This document shows, in pieces, positions 1 to 8,900 of a DNA stretch of 64,000 nucleotides (its first letter is position 1; every line of letters starts with the position of its first letter). Source of the DNA: Hydrogeniiclostridium mannosilyticum (GTDB taxonomy: Bacteria; Bacillota; Clostridia; Oscillospirales; Acutalibacteraceae); the NCBI RefSeq assembly GCF_003268275.1, contig NZ_QLYR01000004.1:62001-126000 (forward strand), in the 5' to 3' direction. Under the pieces are notes generated by a model. That model did not search any database, was not told the origin of the DNA, and saw nothing but the letters and a program-made list of their open reading frames with translations. The translations under genes and the position numbers were made by a program.

Positions 1-692
1 TCTGGTCCTATCACTTACCGTTCGAGCCCTTTGAAGCAAACGATATTTCCTCTTTAAACGAGCGGATTCGCCGCATATCGATCGACCTGCAAAAAGGGCT
101 GCTTGAAAAAGCGGCCGCACTCGGCTGCCGCAAGGCCGTCATCCACCCCAGCGGGGAACCGTTGGACGAGGCGGAACGCGCCGCCCGTTTGGAGCAGGCG
201 AAGAAATCGCTCTCTGTCCTCGCGGCCTTTGCCGCCGGGGCCGGGCTTCAGCTGGCAGTGGAAAATCTGCCGCGAACCTGTCTTGGCAGGAACGCCGGGG
301 AGATTCTATCATTACTTCAGGCCGATGAGCGGCTCGGTCTCTGCTTTGACACCAATCATCTGCTGGGCGAGAGTACGGAGTTTTTTTTACATCGATGTGC
401 CAGCCGGATCGTCACCATTCATGTCTCGGACTATGATTACCGCAATGAGCGCCACTGGCTGCCCGGCGAAGGTAAGATTGACTGGCCGCTTGTCGCCTGT
501 ATGCTGGAGACCGCCGGGTACCGGGGTCCTTGGCTCTATGAGGTCGGCTTTGAAACGCCGCCCACCATTGCCCGCGACCGAGCCTTGACCTACGCTGATT
601 TTCTGCGCAATGCCGGGGAGATCTTCCGCGGAGAGGCGCCGGCCCCCCTAGGGACGCCGCTGCCAAATCTGCCGCACTGGTCCGGCGCGTAA
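1..692 (+). CDS. Sugar phosphate isomerase/epimerase family protein (5' end outside window)
   Basis: The reading frame is open from base 3 to the stop at 692, so the gene starts before the window; about 229 residues are visible. It resembles the xylose-isomerase-like TIM-barrel family (AP endonuclease 2 superfold) that isomerises or epimerises sugars or inositols with a divalent metal. Visible metal-site candidates, in the order expected for the family, are the Glu of LAVENLPR, the Asp and His of CFDTNHLL, the His of TIHVSDYD and the Glu of LYEVGFE. The 123-base gap to the next gene carries no clear terminator, so it probably heads or belongs to the carbohydrate/glycyl-radical cluster that follows. 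The substrate cannot be told from sequence. Confidence 0.8.
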   Translation, partial: WSYHLPFEPFEANDISSLNERIRRISIDLQKGLLEKAAALGCRKAVIHPSGEPLDEAERAARLEQAKKSLSVLAAFAAGAGLQLAVENLPRTCLGRNAGEILSLLQADERLGLCFDTNHLLGESTEFFLHRCASRIVTIHVSDYDYRNERHWLPGEGKIDWPLVACMLETAGYRGPWLYEVGFETPPTIARDRALTYADFLRNAGEIFRGEAPAPLGTPLPNLPHWSGA

Positions 693-815
693 ACCGGCCG
701 CACGCCGTTCCACAGCAGCCGGACAAAACAGCGCGGCCCCCTGCCGCCGGTGGATTTACCAGCCGCAGCCGCGGAACCCGCCGGGCCAATCATTTTTTAT
801 TGGGAGGAATTACAG

Positions 816-1886
816 ATGAATTATGTAGAAGGATATCAGGACCATGGAATTATCATCCGCCCCGACAAGGAGGGCGAGCCCTTTTTCAGTGTTGACGGCG
901 GCGGCATTCGCGAGGCCATCATCAACCGGGAGAACGGAAAATACTACCTTTTTTACGACGGGGCCATCCCCGGCGCACGGCCGGACAGCTACTGGATGGC
1001 CTGCCTCGCTGAAAGCGAGGACCTCGTCCACTGGAAAAAGCTGGGCCGCGTCCTGAACGTCTCGCCGGACGGCAGCGGCGCACTCGACACCCGCACCGCT
1101 ACCTCCCCCTGGGTCTACTTCGACGGGGAGCGTTGGCACATGTACTACATCGGCTCTCCCGCCTGCAGCGAGGAGGGCGTCCCCGCCTGCCCCTACTACA
1201 CGCTTTATGCATCCGCCGGGCAGCTCACCGGCCCCTGGAAGAAGCGGATCGACGAGCCCGGCAAGGAAAAGCACGTCTGCTTTATGACCAAGCCCAACAG
1301 CTGGATGGACTTTACCGCCTCCGCCGGCCATGTGCTGGAAAACCCCAACTGGCAGGGCCCGGGCGACCGGGAAAACGACCGCTATATCATGTATTTCAGC
1401 GGCTCCTGCCTGCCGCCCATGGAGCGCTCGCTCGGCATTGCCACCACCAATGACCTGGCGCGTACGGACGACTACGACGCACCGGACCCCAACCACTGGC
1501 ATATCCAGCCGGAGCCCATCCTGCCGCCTGAAATAGACCTGGAAAATTCCTCCGTCTACTATGAGGAGGCCAACGGCACCTACTTCCTCTTTACCAACCA
1601 CATCAAGGACAACAGCTACACAGACGCCGTCTATGTCTACAGCTCCAAGGACCCCTTCCACTGGGATCCGGCCTGCGGGCGCATTTTAGTCGACGCAAGC
1701 AACAGCACCTGGGCGCATGGGGCCATCGGCATGCCGACGGTCATTAAGACCGCCCCGAATACGCTCTCCATTGTCTACGACGGCGTGGAGGGCAGCGGCT
1801 GCGGCCACCTGAACCGCTGCATCGGCCTGGGGACGCTTCCCCTCCCCCTAAAGCCCTTTGAAAAAATTCCCCTTGAAAGGGATTGA
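816..1886 (+). CDS. Glycosidase-like five-bladed beta-propeller protein (GH43/GH32/GH130 type)
   Basis: A 356-residue protein. I start it at ATG 816 because GGGAGGAA lies 7-8 bases upstream; an in-frame upstream ATG has no ribosome binding site. Repeated blade-like units (GKYYLFYDG, ERWHMYYIG, DRYIMYFSG, GTYFLFTNH, DAVYVYSSKD) with Trp-rich turns such as DLVHWKK and DPFHWD are typical of five-bladed beta-propeller glycosidases and phosphorylases. There is no signal peptide, so it should act inside the cell on short oligosaccharides. Exact family and bond specificity are not resolvable by eye, and the acidic catalytic triad was not assigned. It lies between an isomerase-like gene and a GNAT, in the same direction. 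Confidence 0.65.
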   Translation: MNYVEGYQDHGIIIRPDKEGEPFFSVDGGGIREAIINRENGKYYLFYDGAIPGARPDSYWMACLAESEDLVHWKKLGRVLNVSPDGSGALDTRTATSPWVYFDGERWHMYYIGSPACSEEGVPACPYYTLYASAGQLTGPWKKRIDEPGKEKHVCFMTKPNSWMDFTASAGHVLENPNWQGPGDRENDRYIMYFSGSCLPPMERSLGIATTNDLARTDDYDAPDPNHWHIQPEPILPPEIDLENSSVYYEEANGTYFLFTNHIKDNSYTDAVYVYSSKDPFHWDPACGRILVDASNSTWAHGAIGMPTVIKTAPNTLSIVYDGVEGSGCGHLNRCIGLGTLPLPLKPFEKIPLERD

Positions 1887-1930
1887 CCGGGCCGCGCCGG
1901 CCCGAACCACAGCTTTGAAAGGAAGCCGAC

Positions 1931-2704
1931 ATGGACACCATCGACACATTTGACAACCGTCTGAAATATTACCATTTCCTGCTCTGCCGGGATAACCTGG
2001 ACAATCTTCCGGATTATCCGCTGCCTGCGGGCTATCGCTTCGTCTTTTACCGCGACGGCGATAAAAAGGATTGGATCGAAATTGAAAAATCCGCCGGGGA
2101 ATTTATTGATGAGGCTGGCGGCCTAGCGGCCTGGCAGCACTATTACGGCGGCAGGGAGCATCTGCTTGGGGAGCGCATGCTCTTCATTACCGGCCCGGAC
2201 GGCCGCAAGATCGCCACCGCCACCGCCTTTTTCGACGATAGCGACTCCGCAGGCTGGCTGCACTGGGTCTCTGTCCGCCGGGACTGCCAGGGCGCGGGGC
2301 TGTCAAGGCCATTGATCGCCAAGGCGCTTCGCGTTCTGCGCGGGCTCGGTTACCGCGACGCCAAGATTCCCACGCAGACCACCTCCTGGGTTGCCGTCAA
2401 GCTCTACCTGGACTTTGGTTTCCGGCCGGAGGCCGAAAATGCCTTGAAGAGCCGGGAAGGCTACCGCATCGTCCGCACACTGACGAACCACCCCGCGCTG
2501 CGCGATTTTCCGCCGCTGCCGCGCGAAGCCCTCTGGGACCCGCTGATGCGGCGGGTACACGCCGCGCTGCTCAGCCGCTGCCCGGATTTAGAGGCCTTCT
2601 GCCTGCAGGAAAAGGACGGCCTAAGGCTCGTTCGTTACCGGACCGGATCCGGCTGTTTCTCCACCCCTTGCGGGGAGCTGCTTGGCAATGAGCAGGGCTT
2701 CTGA
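1931..2704 (+). CDS. GNAT family N-acetyltransferase
   Basis: A 257-residue protein with an AAAGGAAG-type binding site before ATG 1931. The central part has the GNAT core: a strand ending in LHWVSVRRDCQGAGLSRPL (the acetyl-CoA pyrophosphate loop, normally Q/R-x-x-G-x-G/A), a following helix, and the C-terminal AVKLYLDFGFRPE segment typical of motif B. About 75 residues after the core (FPPLPREALWDPL onwards) have no clear family resemblance. The acceptor is unknown. It is co-directional with the glycosidase before it and the glycyl-radical activase 29 bases downstream, so it is probably co-transcribed with them. Confidence 0.8.
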   Translation: MDTIDTFDNRLKYYHFLLCRDNLDNLPDYPLPAGYRFVFYRDGDKKDWIEIEKSAGEFIDEAGGLAAWQHYYGGREHLLGERMLFITGPDGRKIATATAFFDDSDSAGWLHWVSVRRDCQGAGLSRPLIAKALRVLRGLGYRDAKIPTQTTSWVAVKLYLDFGFRPEAENALKSREGYRIVRTLTNHPALRDFPPLPREALWDPLMRRVHAALLSRCPDLEAFCLQEKDGLRLVRYRTGSGCFSTPCGELLGNEQGF

Positions 2705-2733
2705 CCAGGACGGACAAGGACGGTGAATCTATT

Positions 2734-3630
2734 TTGAAAGGCATACTTTTTGATATTCAGCCCTTCTCCGTGCACGACGGGCCAGGCATCCGCACCACCG
2801 TATTTCTGAAGGGCTGCAACCTGCGCTGCTACTGGTGTCACAACCCGGAATCCCAGCGGATGGAGCCGGAGCTCTGCTTTAAAAGCAGCCTTTGCATCGG
2901 CTGCGGCGCCTGTGCCCAGGCCTGTCCAAAGGGCGGCGCGCGTTTTACCGAACACTGCGATGCCTGCGGGCGCTGTGCCGGCGAGTGCTACGCCGGCGCG
3001 CTGAGCGTGACCGGCTATGCGCTGGAGGCCGCCGGGCTGGTGGAACGCCTGCTGCGCGACCGGGCGCTGTTTGAACGCTCCGGCGGCGGCGTGACCTTCT
3101 CGGGCGGCGAGCCGCTTTTGCAGCCCGAGTTTTTACAAGAGGCCCTAACCCTGTGCAGGCAAAACGGCCTGCACACCGCGGTGGAGACCGCCGCCAATGT
3201 ACCCTGGGCCCGGATCGAGCCCTTGCTCGGCCTGCTGGACACCGTTTTCTGCGATCTTAAGGCGCTGGACCCGGAGCTGCACCGCCGGGCAACCGGCTGC
3301 GGCAACCGTACCATTCTGGACAACATCCGCCGGCTGGGCGAGGGCCGGGCAGCCGGGCGGCAGGTAATCCTGCGCATCCCGGTCATTCCGGGCTTCAATG
3401 ACAATGAACAGGAGCTTTCGCGGATGGCGGATTTCATCCGCGCGCTGCCCTACAGCCCGCAGGTGGAGCTGCTGCCCTTTCACGGCCTGTGCAGCGCAAA
3501 ATATGCCATGTACGGCCGCACTTACGCGGCTGAGGGGCTGAAGAGCCCCGGCACGGAAGAGCTCCGGCGATTCAGCAGGCTCTTTTCCGGAATACAGATA
3601 TCCTTCAAGGGGATGGAGGCGTTTACATGA
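2734..3630 (+). CDS. Glycyl-radical enzyme activating protein (radical SAM)
   Basis: A 298-residue protein started at TTG 2734. It has the radical SAM cluster motif CNLRCYWC near residue 30, preceded by the PFL-activase signature SVHDGPGIRTTVFLKG, and FSGGEPLL further on. A ferredoxin-like insert with two Cys-rich motifs (CIGCGACAQACPKGG and CDACGRCAGEC) marks the longer activases that serve dehydratase or lyase-type glycyl radical enzymes rather than the short PflA. It abstracts hydrogen from the conserved glycine of its partner using S-adenosylmethionine. Its stop overlaps the start of the partner gene (ATGA at 3627-3630), so the two are translationally coupled. Confidence 0.95.
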   Translation: MKGILFDIQPFSVHDGPGIRTTVFLKGCNLRCYWCHNPESQRMEPELCFKSSLCIGCGACAQACPKGGARFTEHCDACGRCAGECYAGALSVTGYALEAAGLVERLLRDRALFERSGGGVTFSGGEPLLQPEFLQEALTLCRQNGLHTAVETAANVPWARIEPLLGLLDTVFCDLKALDPELHRRATGCGNRTILDNIRRLGEGRAAGRQVILRIPVIPGFNDNEQELSRMADFIRALPYSPQVELLPFHGLCSAKYAMYGRTYAAEGLKSPGTEELRRFSRLFSGIQISFKGMEAFT

Positions 3631-5840
3631 GTATCACACAAAAAATGATTGACGACGCGTTCGCGCGCTCCGAGGACCGGCGCAACGGCCTGGAGCGGGA
3701 CTACCTGCAAAAAATTGGCCACCTGCGCAGCAAAAGCGAGGATTTCCACAACCTCAAATGCGCGAGGGTTACCGCCTTTATTCTGGAAAATTATTCGGTG
3801 GAGATCGATGAAGGCGAGCTGCTTTTCGGCCGCTATACCACCGCGTTCCGCCCAACCCCGGCGATGGAGGACGAATACCGGCAGGCCTGCCTGGTGTGGG
3901 ACGGCGCGGGCGCGCTGAAGGGCAGCGACGTCGGCAGCACCGGGCACCGGGCCGTCGACCTGAAAAAGCTGCTGAAAACCGGCGTGAAGGGCATCCTGCG
4001 CGAGATTGCCGAGGAAAAGCAGAAGCTCTCCGCCTACGACGGCGCAGATGTAGGCAAGCGGGTTTTCTATGAAGCCTGCGAGACGGCGCTGCAGGCCCTT
4101 TGCAGCTACGGCAGGCGGGTGCGCAGCACCCTGGCGGCCCTCGCCGCGGCTGAGCAGAACCCCGCGCGCCGGGCGAAGCTGGAGGCCATGGCACAGAATT
4201 TCAGCGCCGCCCCCTATGAGCCCTGCAAACACTTTTACGAGGCGCTGCAATGCGCCTGGTTTGCCACCTTCTGCATGGCGCTGACAGGCGATATTACCCT
4301 GATGGGGCATATTGACGATTATTTATTTGAATATTACGAAAAAGATATACGTGATGGAATTATAACAAAAGATTTTGCCTTTACCCTATTAGAACACCTT
4401 TACCTGAAGCACAATGAGGTGTTCAACTCCTGGCCGGCCTCCATCATGGTGGGCGGCGTAGACGAAAGCGGCCGCACCATCTGCAACGACCTCACCTACA
4501 TGGCGGTGGAGGCCATCCGCACCACCAAGCTGGTCAACCCCTCTGTGGCGGTCTGCTACACAGACGGCCTGCCCGAGGACCTGCTGCGCAGCTGTGTGGA
4601 CTGCATCAGCGAGGGCTACACCCGCCCTTCCCTGTTCAATGACAGCCTCATCCGCAAGGGCCTGCGGGATGCCGGCGTACAGGAGGCTGACGCCTGCCGC
4701 TATATCCACAGCACCTGCGTGGAAATAACGCCCGTGGCGGCATCCAATATTTTTGTCGCCACCCCTTACCTCAATTTGAACCGTATTTTCGAGCATCTCT
4801 TTGCCGGTAAGCCCTACAAGGTAGGCCGGATGAACCACATCGCCATGAGCTACGCCGACGACGGCGACGACTTCATCCTTGCCCGGGACGTGCCCGGCGG
4901 CCTCGGCGGCATCACCAGCTTCGACGCGTTTTTCAGCCTGGTGAAGGAATTTATTGCCGCCCATATTGATGCCGCGGCGCTGCGGATTCTGGAAATTGTG
5001 GAATACCGCAGGCGCTATTATGCCTCCCCGCTTGTTTCCGCCTTCATGGGCTGCTGCATTAAGAGCGGGCTCGACAGCTCCGCCGGCGGCGCGAAATACA
5101 ATTTTGTCTACCCCGCCTTTCCCGGCGTCATTAATTTCATCGACTCGCTGGCAGCCGTCAAGAAGGCCTGCTTCGACGAAAAGCTGCTGACGCTGGAGGA
5201 GCTCGCGCTGGCCTGTAAGGCCAATTTCAAGGGCTACGAGCGTATCCGCCAGTATTTGGCCAACCGCTGCCCGAAATTCGGCAACGACATCGACGAGGTT
5301 GACTCAATTGCCCGCGAGGTCCACGAAACCCTCTATGCCTGCATGCAGAAATATACCACCGCCCTGGGCGGCAAATGCTACCCCAGCTATTTTGCCTGGA
5401 TCATGCACGGCGTTCTGGGCAAGATGACCGAGGCCACGCCGGACGGGCGGCCGGCAGCCACCGCCCTCTCCGAGCACCTGGGGCCTGTGCGCGGCATGGA
5501 TAAAAACGGGCTGGGCGCCGTGGTGCGCTCCATCGCAAAGCTCGACCAGAGCAAGGGCATCGGCGGCATTGCCACCAATGTGCGCTTCACCAAGGATTTT
5601 GTCTCCGACGGCAAGGACCGCCGCGCCGTGTGCGATTTCATCCGCTACTTTATGGCAAGCGGATGCTTTGAGGTACAGTTCAATGTTGTAGACGGCAAGG
5701 AGCTGGTTGAGGCTAAAAAGCATCCCGAGCAATACCGCACCCTGATGGTGCGCGTCGCCGGCTACAGCGATTATTTCAACAACCTGGCCGATAACGTCAA
5801 GGACGAGGTCATCGCCCGCTATGAATACGGCGCGGTATAA
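3627..5840 (+). CDS. Glycyl radical enzyme of the dehydratase/lyase type, substrate unassigned
   Basis: A 737-residue protein, rather short for the family (about 750-850). The C-terminal glycyl radical motif is RVAGYSDYF with the radical Gly at residue 712. The active-site thiyl motif is TCVE with Cys364 and Glu366. Pyruvate formate-lyase has Cys-Cys here, whereas Cys-x-Glu is the pattern of glycerol/diol dehydratases, choline lyase and hydroxyproline dehydratase, so a radical dehydratase or C-X lyase is more likely than a true PFL. Most such enzymes have Gly before the Cys; this one has Thr. Neighbours (isomerase-like TIM barrel, propeller glycosidase) hint at a sugar-derived substrate, but that is only inference. 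No microcompartment genes are visible. Confidence 0.9.
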   Translation: MSITQKMIDDAFARSEDRRNGLERDYLQKIGHLRSKSEDFHNLKCARVTAFILENYSVEIDEGELLFGRYTTAFRPTPAMEDEYRQACLVWDGAGALKGSDVGSTGHRAVDLKKLLKTGVKGILREIAEEKQKLSAYDGADVGKRVFYEACETALQALCSYGRRVRSTLAALAAAEQNPARRAKLEAMAQNFSAAPYEPCKHFYEALQCAWFATFCMALTGDITLMGHIDDYLFEYYEKDIRDGIITKDFAFTLLEHLYLKHNEVFNSWPASIMVGGVDESGRTICNDLTYMAVEAIRTTKLVNPSVAVCYTDGLPEDLLRSCVDCISEGYTRPSLFNDSLIRKGLRDAGVQEADACRYIHSTCVEITPVAASNIFVATPYLNLNRIFEHLFAGKPYKVGRMNHIAMSYADDGDDFILARDVPGGLGGITSFDAFFSLVKEFIAAHIDAAALRILEIVEYRRRYYASPLVSAFMGCCIKSGLDSSAGGAKYNFVYPAFPGVINFIDSLAAVKKACFDEKLLTLEELALACKANFKGYERIRQYLANRCPKFGNDIDEVDSIAREVHETLYACMQKYTTALGGKCYPSYFAWIMHGVLGKMTEATPDGRPAATALSEHLGPVRGMDKNGLGAVVRSIAKLDQSKGIGGIATNVRFTKDFVSDGKDRRAVCDFIRYFMASGCFEVQFNVVDGKELVEAKKHPEQYRTLMVRVAGYSDYFNNLADNVKDEVIARYEYGAV

Positions 5841-5861
5841 CCCATCGTATAGAAGTGTATA

Positions 5862-5907
5862 AAATACGCCCTCCAACCGTAAAGCGGCTGGGGGCGTATT
5901 TATTTTA
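5862..5907 (+). terminator. Rho-independent terminator after the glycyl radical enzyme gene
   Basis: The hairpin has arms AAATACGCCC (5862-5871) and GGGCGTATTT (5892-5901), followed by ATTTT. It closes the plus-strand cluster and, because the stem is flanked by A and T, may also serve the convergent GNAT gene. Confidence 0.8.
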
Positions 5908-6009
5908 AGGGGGACACTACCGATGGAACAGCCCTTGCTCACCGCGCCTGGTTTGCGGCCGCATTTTTCAGCCTTGCGCGGCCTATTCTGCGGCAGCCGC
6001 CGCGGCTCC

Positions 6010-6783
6010 TCATTTTTCTCCGTTCATCTGCGCTACAAACGCCGCGCTCTTCGCCGTCAGCTCCACCCAAGCCGGACGGAAGCCGCTGCGGACGGCGTTG
6101 CGCACCGACCGCAGGTTCGACCATGCCGCACAATAAAACGGCGCCTTCCCCCGCCGCAGGATCTCAAGCGCCAGGCGGCTTGTCAGCGCCGAGGCAATGC
6201 CCTGCCTCCGGTACTCGGGCAGCACGTCGATGCCAATCTGCCACATGGCGCCGCAGTCCGCCGAGCAGCCCGCCAGGCCTACCAGCCGGCCCCGGTCCAG
6301 CGCGGCAGCCGCCAGCACATCCAGCTCCCGGCGCTTTTCGCACAGAGCGTTGCTCCACTGGGGGAGGTACAGCCCCCCAAAGCGCTCCGGCCCCCAAAGC
6401 TCCACCTCATAGGCACAGGGCCTTTCCTCCAGCGCCGTCAGGTCCGGCAGAAAATATTCCGCCATAAAGCAAAGCCGATGCCCATGCTGCTGCAGCGCAT
6501 CATTGAGCACATGCAGGTTGGGCGTCTCAAAGCAGTGCTCCGCCGCAAAGCGCCTGATGTAATCCCGCACGGCGGGCTCGATCTCCGGGTTGACCGATGC
6601 GACGATGTGATTGCCGTATGAAACCAGATTGCAGTAAAACGGCAGCTCCAGATACCGCCGGGCCTGCGGGTGGGCACAGGAATGCACGACCACGCTTTCC
6701 TCCCTTAAAAAATCCTCCGGCGCGCAGTTCAAATCCAACGCGGACTGCTGCATAGCAACCGCTAAAAGCTCCTTATTTGTCAT
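6010..6783 (-). CDS. GNAT family N-acetyltransferase
   Basis: A 257-residue protein. The start at 6783 is preferred over an ATG 15 bases earlier because the GGAGG lies inside that earlier codon run and is correctly spaced only for 6783. The C-terminal half carries the GNAT acetyl-CoA site (QIGIDVLPEYRRQGIASALTSRLALEIL) and a motif-B-like end (SNLRSVRNAVRSGFRPAWVEL). The N-terminal half (about 130 residues) is a divergent region found in GNATs of this double-domain layout. It is the last gene of a minus-strand unit with the SPL-like radical SAM gene 67 bases upstream. Substrate unknown. Confidence 0.8.
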   Translation of the reverse strand: MTNKELLAVAMQQSALDLNCAPEDFLREESVVVHSCAHPQARRYLELPFYCNLVSYGNHIVASVNPEIEPAVRDYIRRFAAEHCFETPNLHVLNDALQQHGHRLCFMAEYFLPDLTALEERPCAYEVELWGPERFGGLYLPQWSNALCEKRRELDVLAAAALDRGRLVGLAGCSADCGAMWQIGIDVLPEYRRQGIASALTSRLALEILRRGKAPFYCAAWSNLRSVRNAVRSGFRPAWVELTAKSAAFVAQMNGEK

Positions 6784-6850
6784 TATAATTTCCTCCATAT
6801 TCCACCTAAAAGCCGCCTCCCCCTCCCGCCCGGCGGCGAAACCAGGCCGC

Positions 6851-7756
6851 TCAAAACAAGCTTAGCTGCCCGGCCTGATAGCCCAGCCGGTAGCCGCGGA
6901 TAATCTCCGGCATGCGGTAAAGCAGGCCATGGCGCGCGCACTCCTGCTGAAAAACGCCCCATAGCTGCCGTGCGCGCGGGCTGGCGCACTGGTAGCGCTC
7001 CCCATACCTTTTTTCATAGCGTTCCCGCAGCCCAGGAAACAGCTCGTCGAGCCGGTCATAATAATAGATCCGCTGATTAGCGCGCAGGGTCATGCCGAAA
7101 GCGGGGTAAACAAAGCGCGCGCCGCAATCCGCCGCCCGGCCCACAAGCGTGCGGACATTCTCTTCCGTATCCTCTAAAAAGGGAAGCACCGGCATCAGCA
7201 GCACCCCGGCAAACAGGCCCGCGCCGGTAAGCCTGCGCAGGGCCTCGAAGCGCTGGGAGGAGGGCGGCGCGTACGGCTCCACCTTCCGGCTGAGGCGGTC
7301 GTCCGCGGCGGTAATGGTCAGCTTGCAGAGGACCGGGGCATGCGCGGCAATTTCCTGAAGCACGTCCAGGTCCCGTGTAATCAGCGTGCTTTTTGTCGTA
7401 ATCCCAGCGCCGAAACCAAATGCGGAGATCAGCTCCAGCGCATGCCGGGTCAGCTCATACTCTTTTTCAAAGGGGTTATAGGGGTCGCTCATTGCGCCCA
7501 TGCCCACCACGCCGGGATGACGCTTACTGCGCAGGCCGTCGCGGATGAGCCGCAGGGCATCCGCCTTCACCCGCACCCGGTCAAAATCCAGCGTTCCATA
7601 GCAGCCGCTGCGGCTGTCACAGTAAATACAGCCATGGCAACACCCCCGGTAAATGTTCATGTTGTAATCATACCCAAACCAATATTTCCCATTTTTTACA
7701 CGATTCACGATGTTTTTTGCCGGAATTTCCTCTAATATCACAGTTTCATCCCCCAT
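6851..7756 (-). CDS. SPL-like radical SAM protein (COG1533 type)
   Basis: A 301-residue radical SAM protein. The cluster motif is CCHGCIYC (C-x3-C-x2-C) within NIYRGCCHGCIYCDSR, and the downstream pattern GMGAMSDPYNPFEK, TKSTLITRDLD and LTITAADD is that of the spore photoproduct lyase-related COG1533 proteins. These are often annotated as DNA repair photolyase, but they lack the conserved fourth Cys of true SplB and their activity is generally unknown. The gene follows the DUF2087 regulator by 18 bases and precedes a GNAT, so the three probably form one transcript. Confidence 0.85.
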   Translation of the reverse strand: MGDETVILEEIPAKNIVNRVKNGKYWFGYDYNMNIYRGCCHGCIYCDSRSGCYGTLDFDRVRVKADALRLIRDGLRSKRHPGVVGMGAMSDPYNPFEKEYELTRHALELISAFGFGAGITTKSTLITRDLDVLQEIAAHAPVLCKLTITAADDRLSRKVEPYAPPSSQRFEALRRLTGAGLFAGVLLMPVLPFLEDTEENVRTLVGRAADCGARFVYPAFGMTLRANQRIYYYDRLDELFPGLRERYEKRYGERYQCASPRARQLWGVFQQECARHGLLYRMPEIIRGYRLGYQAGQLSLF

Positions 7757-7774
7757 CGGCCCCCAGCGGCAGGG

Positions 7775-8542
7775 TTATTTCACCCAGTACACGGCCCCGT
7801 CTTTTGTGCGGTCCATAAAGCCGTATTCAATCAAATAACGCCGGAGCGTCACATAGTCCGTGTAAATTTCAGCGAGCGCCTCGTTGACCTGCGCCTCTGT
7901 ATAACGGCGCCCGGCCTGGAACTCCTCGATAATACGCATCAGCACGGCAAGCTTGCGCTTTTCCTTAACGGGAAAATGCTCCAGCCTTAAGGGCTCTAGG
8001 CTTTTAAAGGCGTTTTTCAGGTAGCGCTCGTACTCCTCCTGCGTCATCAGGTAACGGTCGTCCACCATTTTAGCGCCGTCATGTACCGGGCGCAGCTCCG
8101 CCCCCGGCCGCTCCCCACTGCCGGACGCCGCTTCCGCCAGCTGCCCGGCACATTCATACAGCGCCAAGTAAACGCGCGCCTGCTTGGCTTTTTCGCGGAA
8201 TACAAATTTTTGATGGCGGACGGTTGAGACACTGACGCCTGCTTCCTTGGCAATCGCCTGGTCCGGCCAGCCTTGCGCCAAACGGCTGAGCAGCTTTTTC
8301 TGGTTTTGTGTCAGCGTGTTATAACGGCTTTCCATGTTTAAAAAGGCCTGAAACCATCCGCCGTGATCCCGCTCCAGGTGCTCCCGCACCGCACGGCCCG
8401 CCGTAAAAAAGCGTCCCGCCAGCGCATAGATCTCCTCCTCCTCAAACTGCTTGCCGCAAAGCAGGCAGGCATAGCTTTTTCTCCCCGCATCATATAAAAA
8501 TCCATCCTTGAGCGTATTGAGATCATAATCCCCTAAATTCAT
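7775..8542 (-). CDS. DUF2087/HTH regulator with an N-terminal zinc-finger-like motif
   Basis: A 255-residue protein. I start it at 8542, since AGGAG sits 7 bases before this ATG; an ATG 18 bases further upstream has a poor site. Three parts are visible: a Cys/His motif (CLLC around residues 26-29, then HLERDH about 40 residues later) that could bind zinc; a LuxR-type helix-turn-helix (LTQNQKKLLSRLAQGWPDQAIAKEAGVSVSTVRHQ); and a C-terminal DUF2087 domain ending DRTKDGAVYWVK. This architecture fits a DNA-binding transcription factor. It is divergent from the GH42-like gene across a promoter region carrying a perfect inverted repeat, so it is a candidate regulator of that gene (inference only). 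Confidence 0.85.
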   Translation of the reverse strand: MNLGDYDLNTLKDGFLYDAGRKSYACLLCGKQFEEEEIYALAGRFFTAGRAVREHLERDHGGWFQAFLNMESRYNTLTQNQKKLLSRLAQGWPDQAIAKEAGVSVSTVRHQKFVFREKAKQARVYLALYECAGQLAEAASGSGERPGAELRPVHDGAKMVDDRYLMTQEEYERYLKNAFKSLEPLRLEHFPVKEKRKLAVLMRIIEEFQAGRRYTEAQVNEALAEIYTDYVTLRRYLIEYGFMDRTKDGAVYWVK

Positions 8543-8628
8543 TTTCTGACTCCTATCCATTCTTGAGCTGCCATCCCCTCCCCTTGTGAGCGGGGAAATC
8601 CAGCCGGTTTTTTAATTATTATAAATTT

Positions 8629-8657
8629 AATATAAATTAATTTACTAAATAAGTCAA
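8629..8657 (-). promoter_or_regulatory. Sigma-A promoter of the DUF2087 regulator unit
   Basis: On the minus strand there is TTGACT (8657-8652), a 17-base spacer and TATATT (8634-8629). It lies in the very A+T-rich block (about 8610-8700) of the 404-base gap 8543-8946, which otherwise holds only the divergent promoter and no gene. The predicted leader is about 80 bases. Confidence 0.7.
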
Positions 8658-8859
8658 TATCATTTATTTATATTTTCTATCACTTCAAAATACAAGCTAT
8701 TTTCTTCACCCGCAGCCGCCCGCATTGCAAGCATGCGCTGCATCTATCGTTTGGCCCAAATACAGCCTATACCGGCGAACAAGCCCCGCTTTTAGGCTGG
8801 AGCCCTCCGCGCAGAATATCCAGCTGCAAAAATTCCCCGGTCCTTTTATGCATTTATAA

Positions 8860-8888
8860 TTGCTTCTTTTAAATCCGTGGATTATAAT
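8860..8888 (+). promoter_or_regulatory. Sigma-A promoter of the GH42-like gene
   Basis: TTGCTT (8860-8865), a 17-base spacer and a perfect TATAAT (8883-8888). The expected transcription start is near 8895, about 50 bases before the start codon at 8947. Confidence 0.75.
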
Positions 8889-8900
8889 GAAGGCAATTTC

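Noticed and set aside
5923-6621. A 232-codon plus-strand open frame after the terminator
   Set aside because: Antisense to the GNAT gene at 6010-6783, which has a good start and clear motifs.
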